Shown: positions 1 to 9,287 of the stretch, in pieces
Layout: each line of letters begins with the position of its first letter
Position numbering within the stretch: position 1 is the stretch's first letter
From: Pseudomonas huaxiensis
GTDB lineage: Bacteria > Pseudomonadota > Gammaproteobacteria > Pseudomonadales > Pseudomonadaceae
NCBI RefSeq assembly: GCF_003231275.1
Contig: NZ_QKVL01000037.1
Span: 1-56,381 of the forward strand
Reading direction: 5' to 3'
DNA length: 56,381 bases
Program-made: the position numbers and the translations under genes
The notes under the pieces: generated by a model
What the model was told of the DNA's origin: nothing
Seen by the model: only the letters and a program-made list of their open reading frames with translations
Database searches by the model: none

Positions 1-1
1 C

Positions 2-115
2 GGCGACAGCAGTGGGGTACAGGCGGAGCTCGCTCAGAAAGTCACGACGGGACGTACGGTTAGCGTTGCCGAAGCGCAAACCGTCATCGACGCGCAGCAT
101 ATCGCCAGTGCCTGA
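2..115 (+). CDS. 3' end of an unidentified gene (partial)
   Basis: An open frame enters from the left edge and stops at TGA 113-115, giving 37 residues that end in DAQHIASA. The codon pattern is normal for the window and the frame runs in the same direction as the Big_2/lectin-like gene 76 bp downstream, so it may be the C-terminus of a related large surface or toxin protein. The fragment is too short to identify, and no motif is visible. A GC-rich inverted repeat (CCCCCTGATGCC / GGCATCAGGGGG, about 141-171) lies in the gap and could be its terminator. Confidence 0.5.
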   Translation, partial: GDSSGVQAELAQKVTTGRTVSVAEAQTVIDAQHIASA

Positions 116-140
116 GGCTTCGACTGTCATTTATCGTCGT

Positions 141-171
141 GCCCCCTGATGCCTGTGGAGGCATCAGGGGG
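141..171 (+). terminator. Hairpin between the partial gene and the Big_2/lectin-like gene
   Basis: CCCCCTGATGCC and GGCATCAGGGGG form a perfect 12-bp stem with a short loop. No T-run follows, so termination is inferred only from its position after the upstream stop codon. Confidence 0.45.
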
Positions 172-191
172 ACGTAGAGAGGATTCCTATC

Positions 192-1082
192 ATGAGTTCG
201 ATCAAACAGGATTTGCCGGCGCCCAGTGTCGATGGCGTCGTTGATGGAATATTGGACCCGGCCAGTGTTCCGGAGTCCGGAGCGTTGGCCCATATCACCA
301 ATGTCCCCGTGAGTTGGGGCGGCAAGACCCTTACGCTGTATTTGCAGGAGGTGCAGGGGCAGATTCTGCACCAGATCGCCTGGCCGGTAGCGTCACACGG
401 ACGGGACATCAAGCTGCCTATTCCCAAAGACACGCTGGACGCCAACCGTGACAAGGACGTGCAGGTGTATTACAGCGTGACGGATGTCGGGTCGTCGCTT
501 CCTCTGGAATTCAAGCTGGGGCAGGGGTTTGGCGGGCCAGTCGAGTTTGACCTTGCGCCGCACAATTACACGGTACTCTTCATCCATTCCGTAGTGCAGC
601 CGCCCAAGGAGATACCCCCGTTTGCCCGGATGCAGCGGGTGATGCCGGGTGCTACCAGCTACAGCAGTAGTAAGGAGGCGGTCGGCACGGTTGATCAGTT
701 CGGCATCGTCACTGCGTGGAGCAACGGACAAACCACTATCAGTGCATCTGGCAGCCCGAACGGCCCGGGCAGTTATGTACTGACGATTACCGGCATCCGT
801 GAGTTTCATGTGCTTAGCAAAAAAGCCACTTGGAAGGGCGCCCAAGACGCGTGTGCGGAAAGCCGTCTGGTCCTGCCGTCGCTGGCTGATTTCTCCAGTT
901 TTTTGAAGTCCTATCCGCGCGATGCGGGGTTTGACCATGACCTGCCGAACTACCCGGCGTGGGGGATGTATATCGGCGCTGACACTGCCTATACCCTTGA
1001 CTTGAATTCGGGTGACGTCGACTCGACGGGTACGGAGGAATTCAAAGAGCTACAGGCAGTGGGTGTTTCGCCGAGAAGTTGA
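192..1082 (+). CDS. Ig-like (Big_2) / C-type-lectin-like surface or secreted protein
   Basis: This 296-residue protein starts at an ATG preceded by GAGGATTCCT. Residues about 1-135 form a beta-rich region of the kind repeated in large Pseudomonas adhesin-like proteins. Residues about 145-200 resemble a bacterial Ig-like (Big_2) domain, with the typical GTVDQFGIVTAW and TTISASG pattern. Residues about 205-290 resemble the lectin-like C-terminus of invasin/intimin proteins (TWKGAQDAC, then LPSLADF, then a WG motif). No signal peptide is visible, so export would need a non-Sec route or depend on a partner. Only one of the usual paired lectin cysteines is seen, so this domain may be shortened or divergent. 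A role in cell or carbohydrate contact is inferred from domain type only. Confidence 0.6.
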   Translation: MSSIKQDLPAPSVDGVVDGILDPASVPESGALAHITNVPVSWGGKTLTLYLQEVQGQILHQIAWPVASHGRDIKLPIPKDTLDANRDKDVQVYYSVTDVGSSLPLEFKLGQGFGGPVEFDLAPHNYTVLFIHSVVQPPKEIPPFARMQRVMPGATSYSSSKEAVGTVDQFGIVTAWSNGQTTISASGSPNGPGSYVLTITGIREFHVLSKKATWKGAQDACAESRLVLPSLADFSSFLKSYPRDAGFDHDLPNYPAWGMYIGADTAYTLDLNSGDVDSTGTEEFKELQAVGVSPRS

Positions 1083-1152
1083 GCCCCAGAAAACTTCATT
1101 AAATCGATAAAGACCTTCGCTCTTCGGCAGCGAGGTTCGAGGATGGAATGAT

Positions 1153-2532
1153 ATGTCCAGATTCCTGCTGCATTTATGCGGTGCGCTAGCGCTTTGTCTG
1201 TCGATTGGACTTGGCTCGCTACATGCCCGGGCCATCAGTGGGCCGGAGTTGGCAGTCCAGTTGAATCAGGCGTATGCCAGTACACCTGATAAGTGTGTCG
1301 GAGGGCATCCGGCCTATTATTGCAGTGGGGTGATGGCCAAGCAGGTCCTGCCCAGCGATCCTCAGCCCTTCTGGACGCACGGGCCCGATGCTGTGGCCCG
1401 AGGCGCCGAGCGTTTCGACTACCTGCGCCGTGACATCCCCATTCCGGGCCTCGTGCAGGGAAACGGCTACCTGTTTGCCGATCGTTTCACCGCCATCAGT
1501 CAGGAGAAGGATTACCAACTGATCGGCAACGACGGCATGGACCGTCCGGCGGAACTGTTGGTGCGCAATTGGGCCGCTACCGCGCCGGCGCAACTGCCGA
1601 TCCTGGCGCTGTACCACCGCCGCACGGCGGAGGGCTTGAGGGCGGCCCTGCGGGACCAGAACACCTACTTCAAGGCTACGGGCAACTGGTTGCCGGTCTT
1701 GCGGATGGCCACCGCTGCCGATCAAGGACAGTCATTCGGCTTTGACGCCAGCGAGCAGTTGTACAGCGGTTATCAGGTGGCCGACCGCCTCAACCGGCGT
1801 TATGCCGATGCCGCGAGTACCTGTTACGACGGGCGTTCGGCAATCCATTGCAATGGGGTGTTCATTCGTGGCACTGGCGCCGGTCCGACCTTTCATGCCT
1901 GGAATCCCAGCCCGAATTCGGTGGGGCGCGATGGTGTGTCGTTTGCCTGGGTGCGCGCGGATAACGGTGTCCAGGTGGTCGCCAGCCCTGGGCTGATCTT
2001 CCACGAACTGGACAAGCCGTCGACGCATTCAGTCAGGTTCCGTTGTGCCTATCCCGCCAATGCGGGTACTTCAGTTATCCCTAATAGTTGCCGGGCTTCC
2101 TGCACGTCGCAAAACATCAGCACGGTAGCGAGCTGGCAAGCGATATATAGCAGCAACCCTGGCGCCAGTTGCACCTTTGGCGATACACCAGCGGAAATCC
2201 AGCTCAACACCGATGTGCGCAAGGGGCAGGCCTGGGCGGCGGGGCACACCGAGCTGATCATCGGTGCCTGGCCGCAAAACATCCCTAACGAGTTACCAAT
2301 CGAGGCGTTCTTTTACGTTCAGTCCACATCCCTTCTGTCGGAGGGGCGCCACCCCATGGAAGGTTCCAGCGATGGCTTCACCTATGTCGGGTCGGCTGGC
2401 CTGACCGGGGCGCAATACATCCAGAACGATTACTTCAAGGTTACCGGCCGGTTCATGCCTATCGTGCGGGTTGACCTCACGGCGCCCCTGGGTTCGCGGT
2501 TTCTTTATTACCCGCAAGACCAGGGCTTTTGA
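1153..2532 (+). CDS. Secreted halovibrin-like protein (HvnA family), copy 1
   Basis: A 459-residue protein with a Sec signal peptide (hydrophobic residues about 5-24, cleavage probably after HARA). The mature part contains two related halves. The first begins near residue 30 with a LNQAYASTPDKC pattern, then YYCSGVM and FDYLRRD. The second begins near residue 212 with LNRRYAD, then HCNGVF and WNPSP..GVSF..VRAD. This layout matches pseudomonad proteins annotated as halovibrin HvnA, named after secreted Vibrio fischeri NAD-glycohydrolases / ADP-ribosyltransferase-like proteins. I cannot point to a catalytic Arg-Ser-Glu triad, so NAD activity is a family-level suggestion. Several paired cysteines fit a disulphide-bonded exported protein. 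Compared with the downstream paralogue it has an insertion of roughly 20 residues near residue 395. Confidence 0.65.
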   Translation: MSRFLLHLCGALALCLSIGLGSLHARAISGPELAVQLNQAYASTPDKCVGGHPAYYCSGVMAKQVLPSDPQPFWTHGPDAVARGAERFDYLRRDIPIPGLVQGNGYLFADRFTAISQEKDYQLIGNDGMDRPAELLVRNWAATAPAQLPILALYHRRTAEGLRAALRDQNTYFKATGNWLPVLRMATAADQGQSFGFDASEQLYSGYQVADRLNRRYADAASTCYDGRSAIHCNGVFIRGTGAGPTFHAWNPSPNSVGRDGVSFAWVRADNGVQVVASPGLIFHELDKPSTHSVRFRCAYPANAGTSVIPNSCRASCTSQNISTVASWQAIYSSNPGASCTFGDTPAEIQLNTDVRKGQAWAAGHTELIIGAWPQNIPNELPIEAFFYVQSTSLLSEGRHPMEGSSDGFTYVGSAGLTGAQYIQNDYFKVTGRFMPIVRVDLTAPLGSRFLYYPQDQGF

Positions 2533-2568
2533 GGGAGCTGTTTCCAATACCAGGAAATGGAGGTTGTC

Positions 2569-3876
2569 ATGGCGCTTCTTGTTCGCCTTTTGTGTGCGCT
2601 GGGCCTGCTGGCGGTAACGTTACCAGCAGCGGCATTGAACGGCCCGGAGACCGCTGTACTGCTCAACCAGGCGTACCGGGCGACGCCCGAGCGCTGCGTG
2701 GGCAACTTCCCGGCATATTACTGCAGTGGCGTGATGGTCAAGCAGGTTCGGCCAGAGGACCCCAAGCCGTTCTGGATTCACAGCCCTGAGGCAGTCGGCC
2801 GGGGCGCCGAACAATTCGATTACCTGCGCCGCGATGTGCCTGGTACGCCACTGGCGCAACCGAGCGGCTATCTATTCAGTGACCGCTTTACCGCCATCAG
2901 TCAGGAGAAGGATTACCAACTGCAGGGCGACGACGGCATGAACCGACCGCCGCAATTGCTGGTGCGCAACTGGGGCGGGGTTGCGCCAGGGCGTCTGCCC
3001 TTGCTCGGCGTGTTCCATGTCCTCGGGCAACCGGGAGGTCTGGAGGCGGCCCTGCGGGACCAGCGCGCATATTTCGAGGCCACCGGCGACTGGCTTCCGG
3101 TACTGCGCCTGAAGCCCAACGACAGCCAAGGCCAATTGTTCGGTTTCGACGCGCGCGAGCAGTTGTACAGCGGCTACCAGGTGGCCGACCGACTCAACCG
3201 GCGCTACGCCGATACGGCCCCGGCCTGCAATGATGGATCAGGGTCCTATAACTGCAATGGGGTGTTGATTCGCGGAACGGTGCCTGGCCCACCTCACTCG
3301 TGGAACCCCAAGCCCAACGCAATCGCGGATAAAGGCGTCTCGTTTTCTTATCTGCGGGCTGATGTGGGGTCGCGGATCATCTTCTACGGTCAGGGGTTCA
3401 TCTTTCGCGAGTTGAGTTTTCCGGTGAGCTATCCGGTCACCTTGCGTTGCGCCTATCCCGGCGATGCAGGCACCAGCGCACCTGACCGGTGTCGGCCCGA
3501 TTGCAGCTTGAAGGGCATCAAGACGTTGGCTGACTACCGTGCTCACTATCCCACCAGCTATGGAGGAGATTGCAGTCTGGGCCCCGATGCGCAGGCGTTT
3601 CAGCTCAACACAGACGTGCGTATCGGCCAGAGCTGGGCCTCGGCCGTGTGGAACGAGATCATCATTGCGCCCTGGACCCTCGACATACCTCTGCAGATCC
3701 CGCTGGAAGCGTTTTTCTACAATTGGGCGCAGAGCGCCGCGGGGTTGCCTGGTGCCCAGTACATCCAGCGGGATTATTACCAGGTGACCGGCAAGTTCAT
3801 GCCTGTGGTCAAGATCGATCTCACGGCTCCTGTGGGGGCGGTCTTCACCTTCGATCCGCGTGAACAGGGGTTCTGA
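2569..3876 (+). CDS. Secreted halovibrin-like protein (HvnA family), copy 2
   Basis: Tandem paralogue of the preceding gene, 36 bp downstream in the same orientation and probably co-transcribed. The ATG at 2569 is preferred because GGAGG lies five bases upstream; an in-frame ATG at 2557 would add four residues. The 435-residue product has a signal peptide (residues about 1-22, ending LPAAA) and the same two-half layout: YYCSGVM and FDYLRRD in the first half, YNCNGV and GVSFSYLRAD in the second, and a shared C-terminal segment (GAQYIQ, VTGKFMP, DLTAP). By eye it is highly similar to copy 1 along its whole length, which indicates local duplication. Its function is presumed the same, possibly on NAD of a eukaryotic target, but no catalytic residues were verified. 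Confidence 0.65.
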   Translation: MALLVRLLCALGLLAVTLPAAALNGPETAVLLNQAYRATPERCVGNFPAYYCSGVMVKQVRPEDPKPFWIHSPEAVGRGAEQFDYLRRDVPGTPLAQPSGYLFSDRFTAISQEKDYQLQGDDGMNRPPQLLVRNWGGVAPGRLPLLGVFHVLGQPGGLEAALRDQRAYFEATGDWLPVLRLKPNDSQGQLFGFDAREQLYSGYQVADRLNRRYADTAPACNDGSGSYNCNGVLIRGTVPGPPHSWNPKPNAIADKGVSFSYLRADVGSRIIFYGQGFIFRELSFPVSYPVTLRCAYPGDAGTSAPDRCRPDCSLKGIKTLADYRAHYPTSYGGDCSLGPDAQAFQLNTDVRIGQSWASAVWNEIIIAPWTLDIPLQIPLEAFFYNWAQSAAGLPGAQYIQRDYYQVTGKFMPVVKIDLTAPVGAVFTFDPREQGF

Positions 3877-3892
3877 CCCGTCACGCTTTGCG

Positions 3893-3927
3893 CGCCGCCC
3901 ACGCCGTTGTCACGCGGATGGGCGGCG
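3893..3927 (+). terminator. Possible terminator after the halovibrin pair
   Basis: CGCCGCCCA and TGGGCGGCG form a 9-bp GC-rich stem with a 17-base loop just after the stop codon of the second halovibrin-like gene. There is no T-run, so this is a weak candidate. Confidence 0.35.
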
Positions 3928-4019
3928 AACGGAATCTCCCATAAGCCTTCGGCATCAGGTACAATTCCCGGCTATTTTTCGGCGGGCGTCCGGTCCGCAG
4001 CCTTTTTGAGTGTTGATCC

Positions 4020-5819
4020 GTGAGTGATTTGAGTCATATCCGCAATTTCTCCATCATCGCCCACATTGACCATGGCAAGTCGACGCTGGCCGACCGCTTC
4101 ATCCAGATGTGCGGTGGCCTCAGTGCCCGCGAGATGGAAGCGCAGGTTCTCGACTCCATGGACCTCGAGCGCGAGCGCGGGATCACCATCAAGGCACACA
4201 GCGTCACCCTGCATTACAAAGCCAATGACGGCGTTACCTACCAGTTGAACTTCATTGACACCCCCGGCCACGTTGACTTCACCTATGAAGTCAGCCGTTC
4301 GCTGGCGGCCTGTGAAGGTGCGCTGCTGGTGGTCGACGCGGGTCAAGGCGTGGAGGCCCAGTCGGTCGCCAACTGCTACACCGCCATCGAGCAAGGCCTG
4401 GAAGTCATGCCGGTCCTGAACAAGATGGACCTGCCCCAGGCTGACCCGGACCGCGTCAAGGACGAAATCGAGAAGATCATCGGCATCGACGCCACCGACG
4501 CCGTCGCCTGCTCGGCCAAGAGCGGCATGGGTGTTGATGAAGTACTGGAGCGTCTGGTACAGACCATTCCGGCACCGACCGGCGATATCGAAGCGCCGCT
4601 TCAGGCACTGATCATCGACTCCTGGTTCGACAACTACCTGGGCGTTGTTTCCCTGGTGCGCGTGCGTCATGGCCGCGTGAAGAAGGGCGACAAGATCCTG
4701 GTCAAGTCCACCGGCAAGATCCACCTGGTGGACAGCGTCGGTGTCTTCACCCCGAAACACACCGCTACCGCCGACCTCAAGGCGGGTGAGGTGGGCTTCA
4801 TCATTGCCAGCATCAAGGACATTCACGGCGCGCCAGTGGGCGACACCCTGACCTTGAGCTCGACTCCCGATGTCGATGTGCTGCCAGGTTTCAAACGTAT
4901 TCAGCCGCAGGTTTATGCCGGCTTGTTCCCGGTCAGTTCCGACGATTTCGAAGATTTTCGTGATGCGTTGCAGAAACTGACCCTGAACGACTCCTCGCTG
5001 CAGTACCTGCCGGAAAGCTCCGACGCCCTGGGCTTCGGCTTCCGTTGCGGCTTCCTCGGCATGCTGCACATGGAGATCATCCAGGAGCGCCTGGAGCGCG
5101 AATACAACCTGGACCTGATCACCACCGCGCCGAGCGTAATCTTCGAGGTCAAGCTAAAGACCGGCGAAACCATTCACGTCGACAACCCGTCCAAGCTGCC
5201 GGACGTGTCGTCGGTCGAGGATTTCCGCGAGCCGATCGTCGCCGCGACCATCCTCGTGCCCCAGGAGCACCTGGGCAACGTCATCACCCTGTGCATCGAG
5301 AAGCGTGGCGTTCAACGCGACATGCAGTTCCTCGGTTCGCAGGTACAGGTGCGCTACGACCTGCCGATGAACGAAGTGGTACTCGACTTCTTCGACCGCC
5401 TGAAGTCCACCAGCCGCGGCTACGCCTCGCTGGACTACCATTTCGACCGCTACCAGTCGGCCAACCTGGTCAAACTCGACGTACTGATCAACGGCGACAA
5501 GGTCGACGCCCTGGCACTGATCGTGCACCGTGACAACGCGCACTACAAAGGTCGCGCGTTGACCGAGAAGATGAAGGAGCTGATCCCTCGGCAGATGTTC
5601 GACGTGGCAATCCAGGCCGCCATTGGCGGGCAGATTGTGGCGCGGACCACGGTCAAGGCACTCAGAAAGAACGTACTGGCCAAATGTTACGGTGGCGACG
5701 TGAGCCGTAAGCGCAAGCTGCTCGAGAAACAGAAGGCCGGTAAGAAACGCATGAAACAGGTCGGCAACGTGGAGATTCCACAGGAAGCCTTCCTCGCCGT
5801 GCTCAGGTTGGATAGTTAG
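4020..5819 (+). CDS. lepA: Elongation factor 4 (LepA), back-translocating GTPase
   Basis: Full-length LepA of 599 residues with a GTG start. The N-terminal G domain shows the P-loop AHIDHGKST (residues about 14-22), the switch motif RGITIKA, DTPGHVDF and NKMD. The middle carries the EF-G-like domains, and the LepA-specific C-terminal domain ends VEIPQEAFLAVLRLDS. EF4 binds stalled or mistranslocated ribosomes and helps translation under ionic or cold stress. It lies 5 bp upstream of lepB, the usual lepA-lepB operon. It is an ordinary housekeeping gene, and the upstream gap (3877-4019) marks the boundary with the accessory region. Confidence 0.98.
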   Translation: MSDLSHIRNFSIIAHIDHGKSTLADRFIQMCGGLSAREMEAQVLDSMDLERERGITIKAHSVTLHYKANDGVTYQLNFIDTPGHVDFTYEVSRSLAACEGALLVVDAGQGVEAQSVANCYTAIEQGLEVMPVLNKMDLPQADPDRVKDEIEKIIGIDATDAVACSAKSGMGVDEVLERLVQTIPAPTGDIEAPLQALIIDSWFDNYLGVVSLVRVRHGRVKKGDKILVKSTGKIHLVDSVGVFTPKHTATADLKAGEVGFIIASIKDIHGAPVGDTLTLSSTPDVDVLPGFKRIQPQVYAGLFPVSSDDFEDFRDALQKLTLNDSSLQYLPESSDALGFGFRCGFLGMLHMEIIQERLEREYNLDLITTAPSVIFEVKLKTGETIHVDNPSKLPDVSSVEDFREPIVAATILVPQEHLGNVITLCIEKRGVQRDMQFLGSQVQVRYDLPMNEVVLDFFDRLKSTSRGYASLDYHFDRYQSANLVKLDVLINGDKVDALALIVHRDNAHYKGRALTEKMKELIPRQMFDVAIQAAIGGQIVARTTVKALRKNVLAKCYGGDVSRKRKLLEKQKAGKKRMKQVGNVEIPQEAFLAVLRLDS

Positions 5820-5824
5820 GTCCT

Positions 5825-6679
5825 ATGTCACTAAATTTCCCGCTGTTGCTCGTCATCGCTGTCGCTGTGTGTGGGCTGCTGGCCCTGATCGATCTGCTGT
5901 TCCTGGCACCTCGCCGGCGTGCGGCGATCGCCAACTATCAGGGCCGCGTCACCCAGCCCGAGATGGCGGTGGTCGAGCAGTTGAACAAGGAGCCGTTGCT
6001 GGTCGAGTACGGCAAATCGTTCTTCCCGGTGCTGTTCATCGTGCTGGTGCTGCGTTCGTTCCTGGTGGAGCCATTCCAGATCCCGTCGGGCTCGATGAAG
6101 CCGACCCTGGAAGTGGGCGATTTCATTCTGGTGAACAAGTTCTCCTATGGCATCCGCCTGCCGGTGATCGACAAGAAAGTCATCGAGGTGGGTGATCCAC
6201 AGCGTGGCGATGTGATGGTGTTCCGCTACCCGAGCGACCCGAACGTCAACTACATCAAGCGCGTGGTTGGCCTGCCGGGCGATCAGGTGCGCTACACCAG
6301 CGACAAGCGCCTGTACGTCAACGGCGAGCTTATCGCCGAGCAACTGGTCGGCGCCGAGCCGGGCACCCTGGGCAGCGCCGAGCTGTACAAGGAAAAACTC
6401 GGTCAGGCCGAGCACATGATCCGCAAGGAGATGAGTCGCTACCGCATGCCGCCGGACCAGCAGTGGGTGGTGCCCGCCGGGCACTATTTCATGATGGGCG
6501 ACAACCGCGACAACTCCAACGACAGCCGTTACTGGGATGATCCTTCGATTCCCAAGGAACTGCTGGGCATGGTCCCGGACCAGAACATCGTCGGCAAGGC
6601 CTTTGCCGTCTGGATGAGCTGGCCAGAACCGAAACTGAGCCACTTCCCGAGTCTGTCGCGGGTAGGGCTGATCAAGTAG
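5825..6679 (+). CDS. lepB: Signal peptidase I
   Basis: A 284-residue inner-membrane serine protease that removes signal peptides from Sec- and Tat-exported proteins. Two N-terminal membrane segments are visible (residues about 4-26 and 62-78). The catalytic serine is in the box PSGSMKPTL (near residue 91) and the catalytic lysine is in NYIKRVVGLPGD (near residue 147). The conserved GDNRDNSNDSRYW box follows near residue 219. The length matches pseudomonad LepB. The gene follows lepA by 5 bp and is followed by a hairpin terminator instead of the usual DUF4845 gene. Confidence 0.98.
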   Translation: MSLNFPLLLVIAVAVCGLLALIDLLFLAPRRRAAIANYQGRVTQPEMAVVEQLNKEPLLVEYGKSFFPVLFIVLVLRSFLVEPFQIPSGSMKPTLEVGDFILVNKFSYGIRLPVIDKKVIEVGDPQRGDVMVFRYPSDPNVNYIKRVVGLPGDQVRYTSDKRLYVNGELIAEQLVGAEPGTLGSAELYKEKLGQAEHMIRKEMSRYRMPPDQQWVVPAGHYFMMGDNRDNSNDSRYWDDPSIPKELLGMVPDQNIVGKAFAVWMSWPEPKLSHFPSLSRVGLIK

Positions 6680-6687
6680 CACCTTCA

Positions 6688-6722
6688 CGGCGCTGTCCCT
6701 CGGGACGGCGCCGAGTGCTTTT
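6688..6722 (+). terminator. Rho-independent terminator after lepB
   Basis: GGCGCTGTCCC and GGGACGGCGCC pair (one G-U) around a short loop, followed by GAGTGCTTTTCT. The position, directly after the lepB stop, would end the lepA-lepB transcript and uncouple it from rnc. Confidence 0.7.
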
Positions 6723-6786
6723 CTGGCATAGGCTGTATCGAGGGACCACGGAAGTGGTTCCCAGCCATCCAGGCCAGCAGGCATGA

Positions 6787-6924
6787 ATCCACACCGTCTT
6801 TCAGGATCTGCATTTGAACAACGCTTTATTTTCGACGGCCGCCGGCCGGATTGAATCGTGCGGCACCGGCGCCCAGGCGTCGCCGCTGACCATCGACCAC
6901 GAACTTCGCGTGGGTACACCGTGA
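6787..6924 (+). pseudogene. Possible remnant of the DUF4845 gene between lepB and rnc
   Basis: Most pseudomonads carry a gene of about 125 codons for a DUF4845 membrane protein here, ending a few bases into rnc. In this window only 241 bp separate lepB from rnc. A short frame reading into the rnc start ends TIDHELRVGTP at a TGA that overlaps the rnc GTG. From memory, DUF4845 proteins end in a similar FDKEFRVRTP-like tail. No N-terminal membrane segment or ribosome-binding site is found upstream, so I read this as a decayed 3' end or a chance resemblance. Low confidence. Confidence 0.25.
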
Positions 6925-7602
6925 GCGTTTCCTTGAGCCGCCTCGAGCGTCAGCTCGGCTACACCTTCAAGAACCAGGAGCTGATGCTGCTGGCCCTGAC
7001 ACATCGCAGCTTCGCCGGTCGCAACAATGAGCGTCTGGAGTTCCTGGGTGATGCCATCCTCAACTTCGTCGCCGGCGAAGCCCTGTTCGAACGCTTTCCA
7101 CAGGCCCGCGAAGGCCAGTTGTCGCGTCTGCGCGCCCGCCTGGTGAAGGGCGAGACCCTGGCCGTACTGGCCCGTGGCTTCGACCTTGGCGAGTACCTGC
7201 GTCTGGGCTCTGGTGAACTGAAAAGCGGCGGTTTCCGTCGCGAGTCGATTCTGGCCGATGCCCTCGAGGCGCTGATCGGTGCGATCTACCTCGATTCCGA
7301 CATGCAGACCGCCCGCGAGCGTGTCCTGGCATGGCTGGCCGGCGAGTTCGAGAGCCTGACCCTGGTCGACACCAACAAAGACCCGAAAACCCGTTTGCAG
7401 GAGTTCCTGCAGTCGCGGGCCTGCGACCTGCCGCGCTATGAAGTGGTGGATATCCAGGGCGAGCCGCATTGCCGGACGTTCTTCGTCGAGTGCGAAGTGA
7501 CCCTGTTGACCGAAAAAAGCCGGGGGCAAGGTGTCAGCCGGCGTATCGCCGAGCAGGTTGCAGCCGCAGCGGCACTGATCGCCCTGGGCGTGGAGAATGG
7601 CA

Positions 7603-7610
<8 letters not shown>
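6921..7610 (+). CDS. rnc: Ribonuclease III
   Basis: The GTG at 6921 gives MSVSLSRLERQLGY and 229 residues, the usual pseudomonad size; the frame is open further upstream but that sequence does not look like RNase III. The N-terminal endonuclease domain has the signature NNERLEFLGDAIL (residues about 34-46), which holds the metal-binding Glu and Asp. The C-terminal double-stranded-RNA-binding domain begins at DPKTRLQEFLQ (near residue 154). The enzyme processes rRNA precursors and structured mRNAs. The end overlaps the start of era by 8 bp, indicating translational coupling. Confidence 0.97.
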
Positions 7611-8505
<895 letters not shown>

Positions 8506-8513
8506 TTCCCCAA

Positions 8514-8546
8514 GGCCCGATACCGTCCGGTATCGGGCCGACTTTT
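8514..8546 (+). terminator. Terminator or attenuator between era and recO
   Basis: GGCCCGATACCG and CGGTATCGGGCC form a perfect 12-bp stem with a very tight 2-base loop, followed by GACTTTTCCC. It lies in the 54-bp gap between era and recO and probably lowers read-through into recO. Confidence 0.7.
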
Positions 8547-8559
8547 CCCGAAGCCGATC

Positions 8560-9243
8560 ATGGAACAACCAGAGGCCCGACCGGCCTACGTTCTGCACAA
8601 CCGCGCCTACCGGGAAACCAGTGCGCTGGTGGACTTCCTCACCCCCGAAGGGCGCGTGCGCGCGGTGCTGCGCCGTGCCCGCGGCAAGGGCGGCAGCCTG
8701 GCGCGGCCGTTCCTTCCGCTGGAGGTCGAACTGCGCGGGCGTGGCGAGCTGAAGAACGTCGGACGGCTGGACAGCGTCGGCGTGGCCGCCTGGCTGCATG
8801 GCGATGCGCTGTTCAGCGGGCTTTATCTCAATGAACTGTTGATCCGCCTGCTGCCGGCGGAAGACCCTCATCCCGCCTTGTTCGAGCACTACGCCGCGAC
8901 GCTGCAGGCGCTCGGGGCGGGACGTCCGCTGGAACCGCTGCTGCGCTCGTTCGAATGGCGGCTGCTGGATGAACTGGGTTACGCCTTCGCCCTGGACCAG
9001 GACATCAACGGCGATCCGCTCGCGCCGGATGGCTGGTATCGCCTGCAAGTGGATGCCGGACTGGAGCGGGTCTACCTGCTGCAACCCGGTCTGTTCACCG
9101 GCGCTGACCTCGCCGCCATGGCCGAAGCCGACTGGGAGGCGCCGGGCGCTCTCGCTGCAGCGAAACGCCTGATGCGCCAGGCGCTGGCGGTTCATCTGGG
9201 CGGTCGTCCGCTGGTCAGCCGCGAACTGTTTCGCAAGCGCTAA
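8560..9243 (+). CDS. recO: DNA repair protein RecO
   Basis: A 227-residue RecO that helps RecR load RecA onto SSB-coated single-stranded DNA in the RecF pathway. The N-terminal OB-fold is recognisable from residue about 8 (AYVLHNRAYRETSALVDF) through the basic RVRAVLRRARGKGG stretch. A helical C-terminal domain follows. As in other gammaproteobacterial RecO, the four-cysteine zinc site of some homologues is absent. The position between era and pdxJ is the conserved one. Confidence 0.95.
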   Translation: MEQPEARPAYVLHNRAYRETSALVDFLTPEGRVRAVLRRARGKGGSLARPFLPLEVELRGRGELKNVGRLDSVGVAAWLHGDALFSGLYLNELLIRLLPAEDPHPALFEHYAATLQALGAGRPLEPLLRSFEWRLLDELGYAFALDQDINGDPLAPDGWYRLQVDAGLERVYLLQPGLFTGADLAAMAEADWEAPGALAAAKRLMRQALAVHLGGRPLVSRELFRKR

Positions 9244-9287
9244 GCTCGTCGTATGCTGTCGGGCTAAATTTCCAGGAGAGTTTCTTC

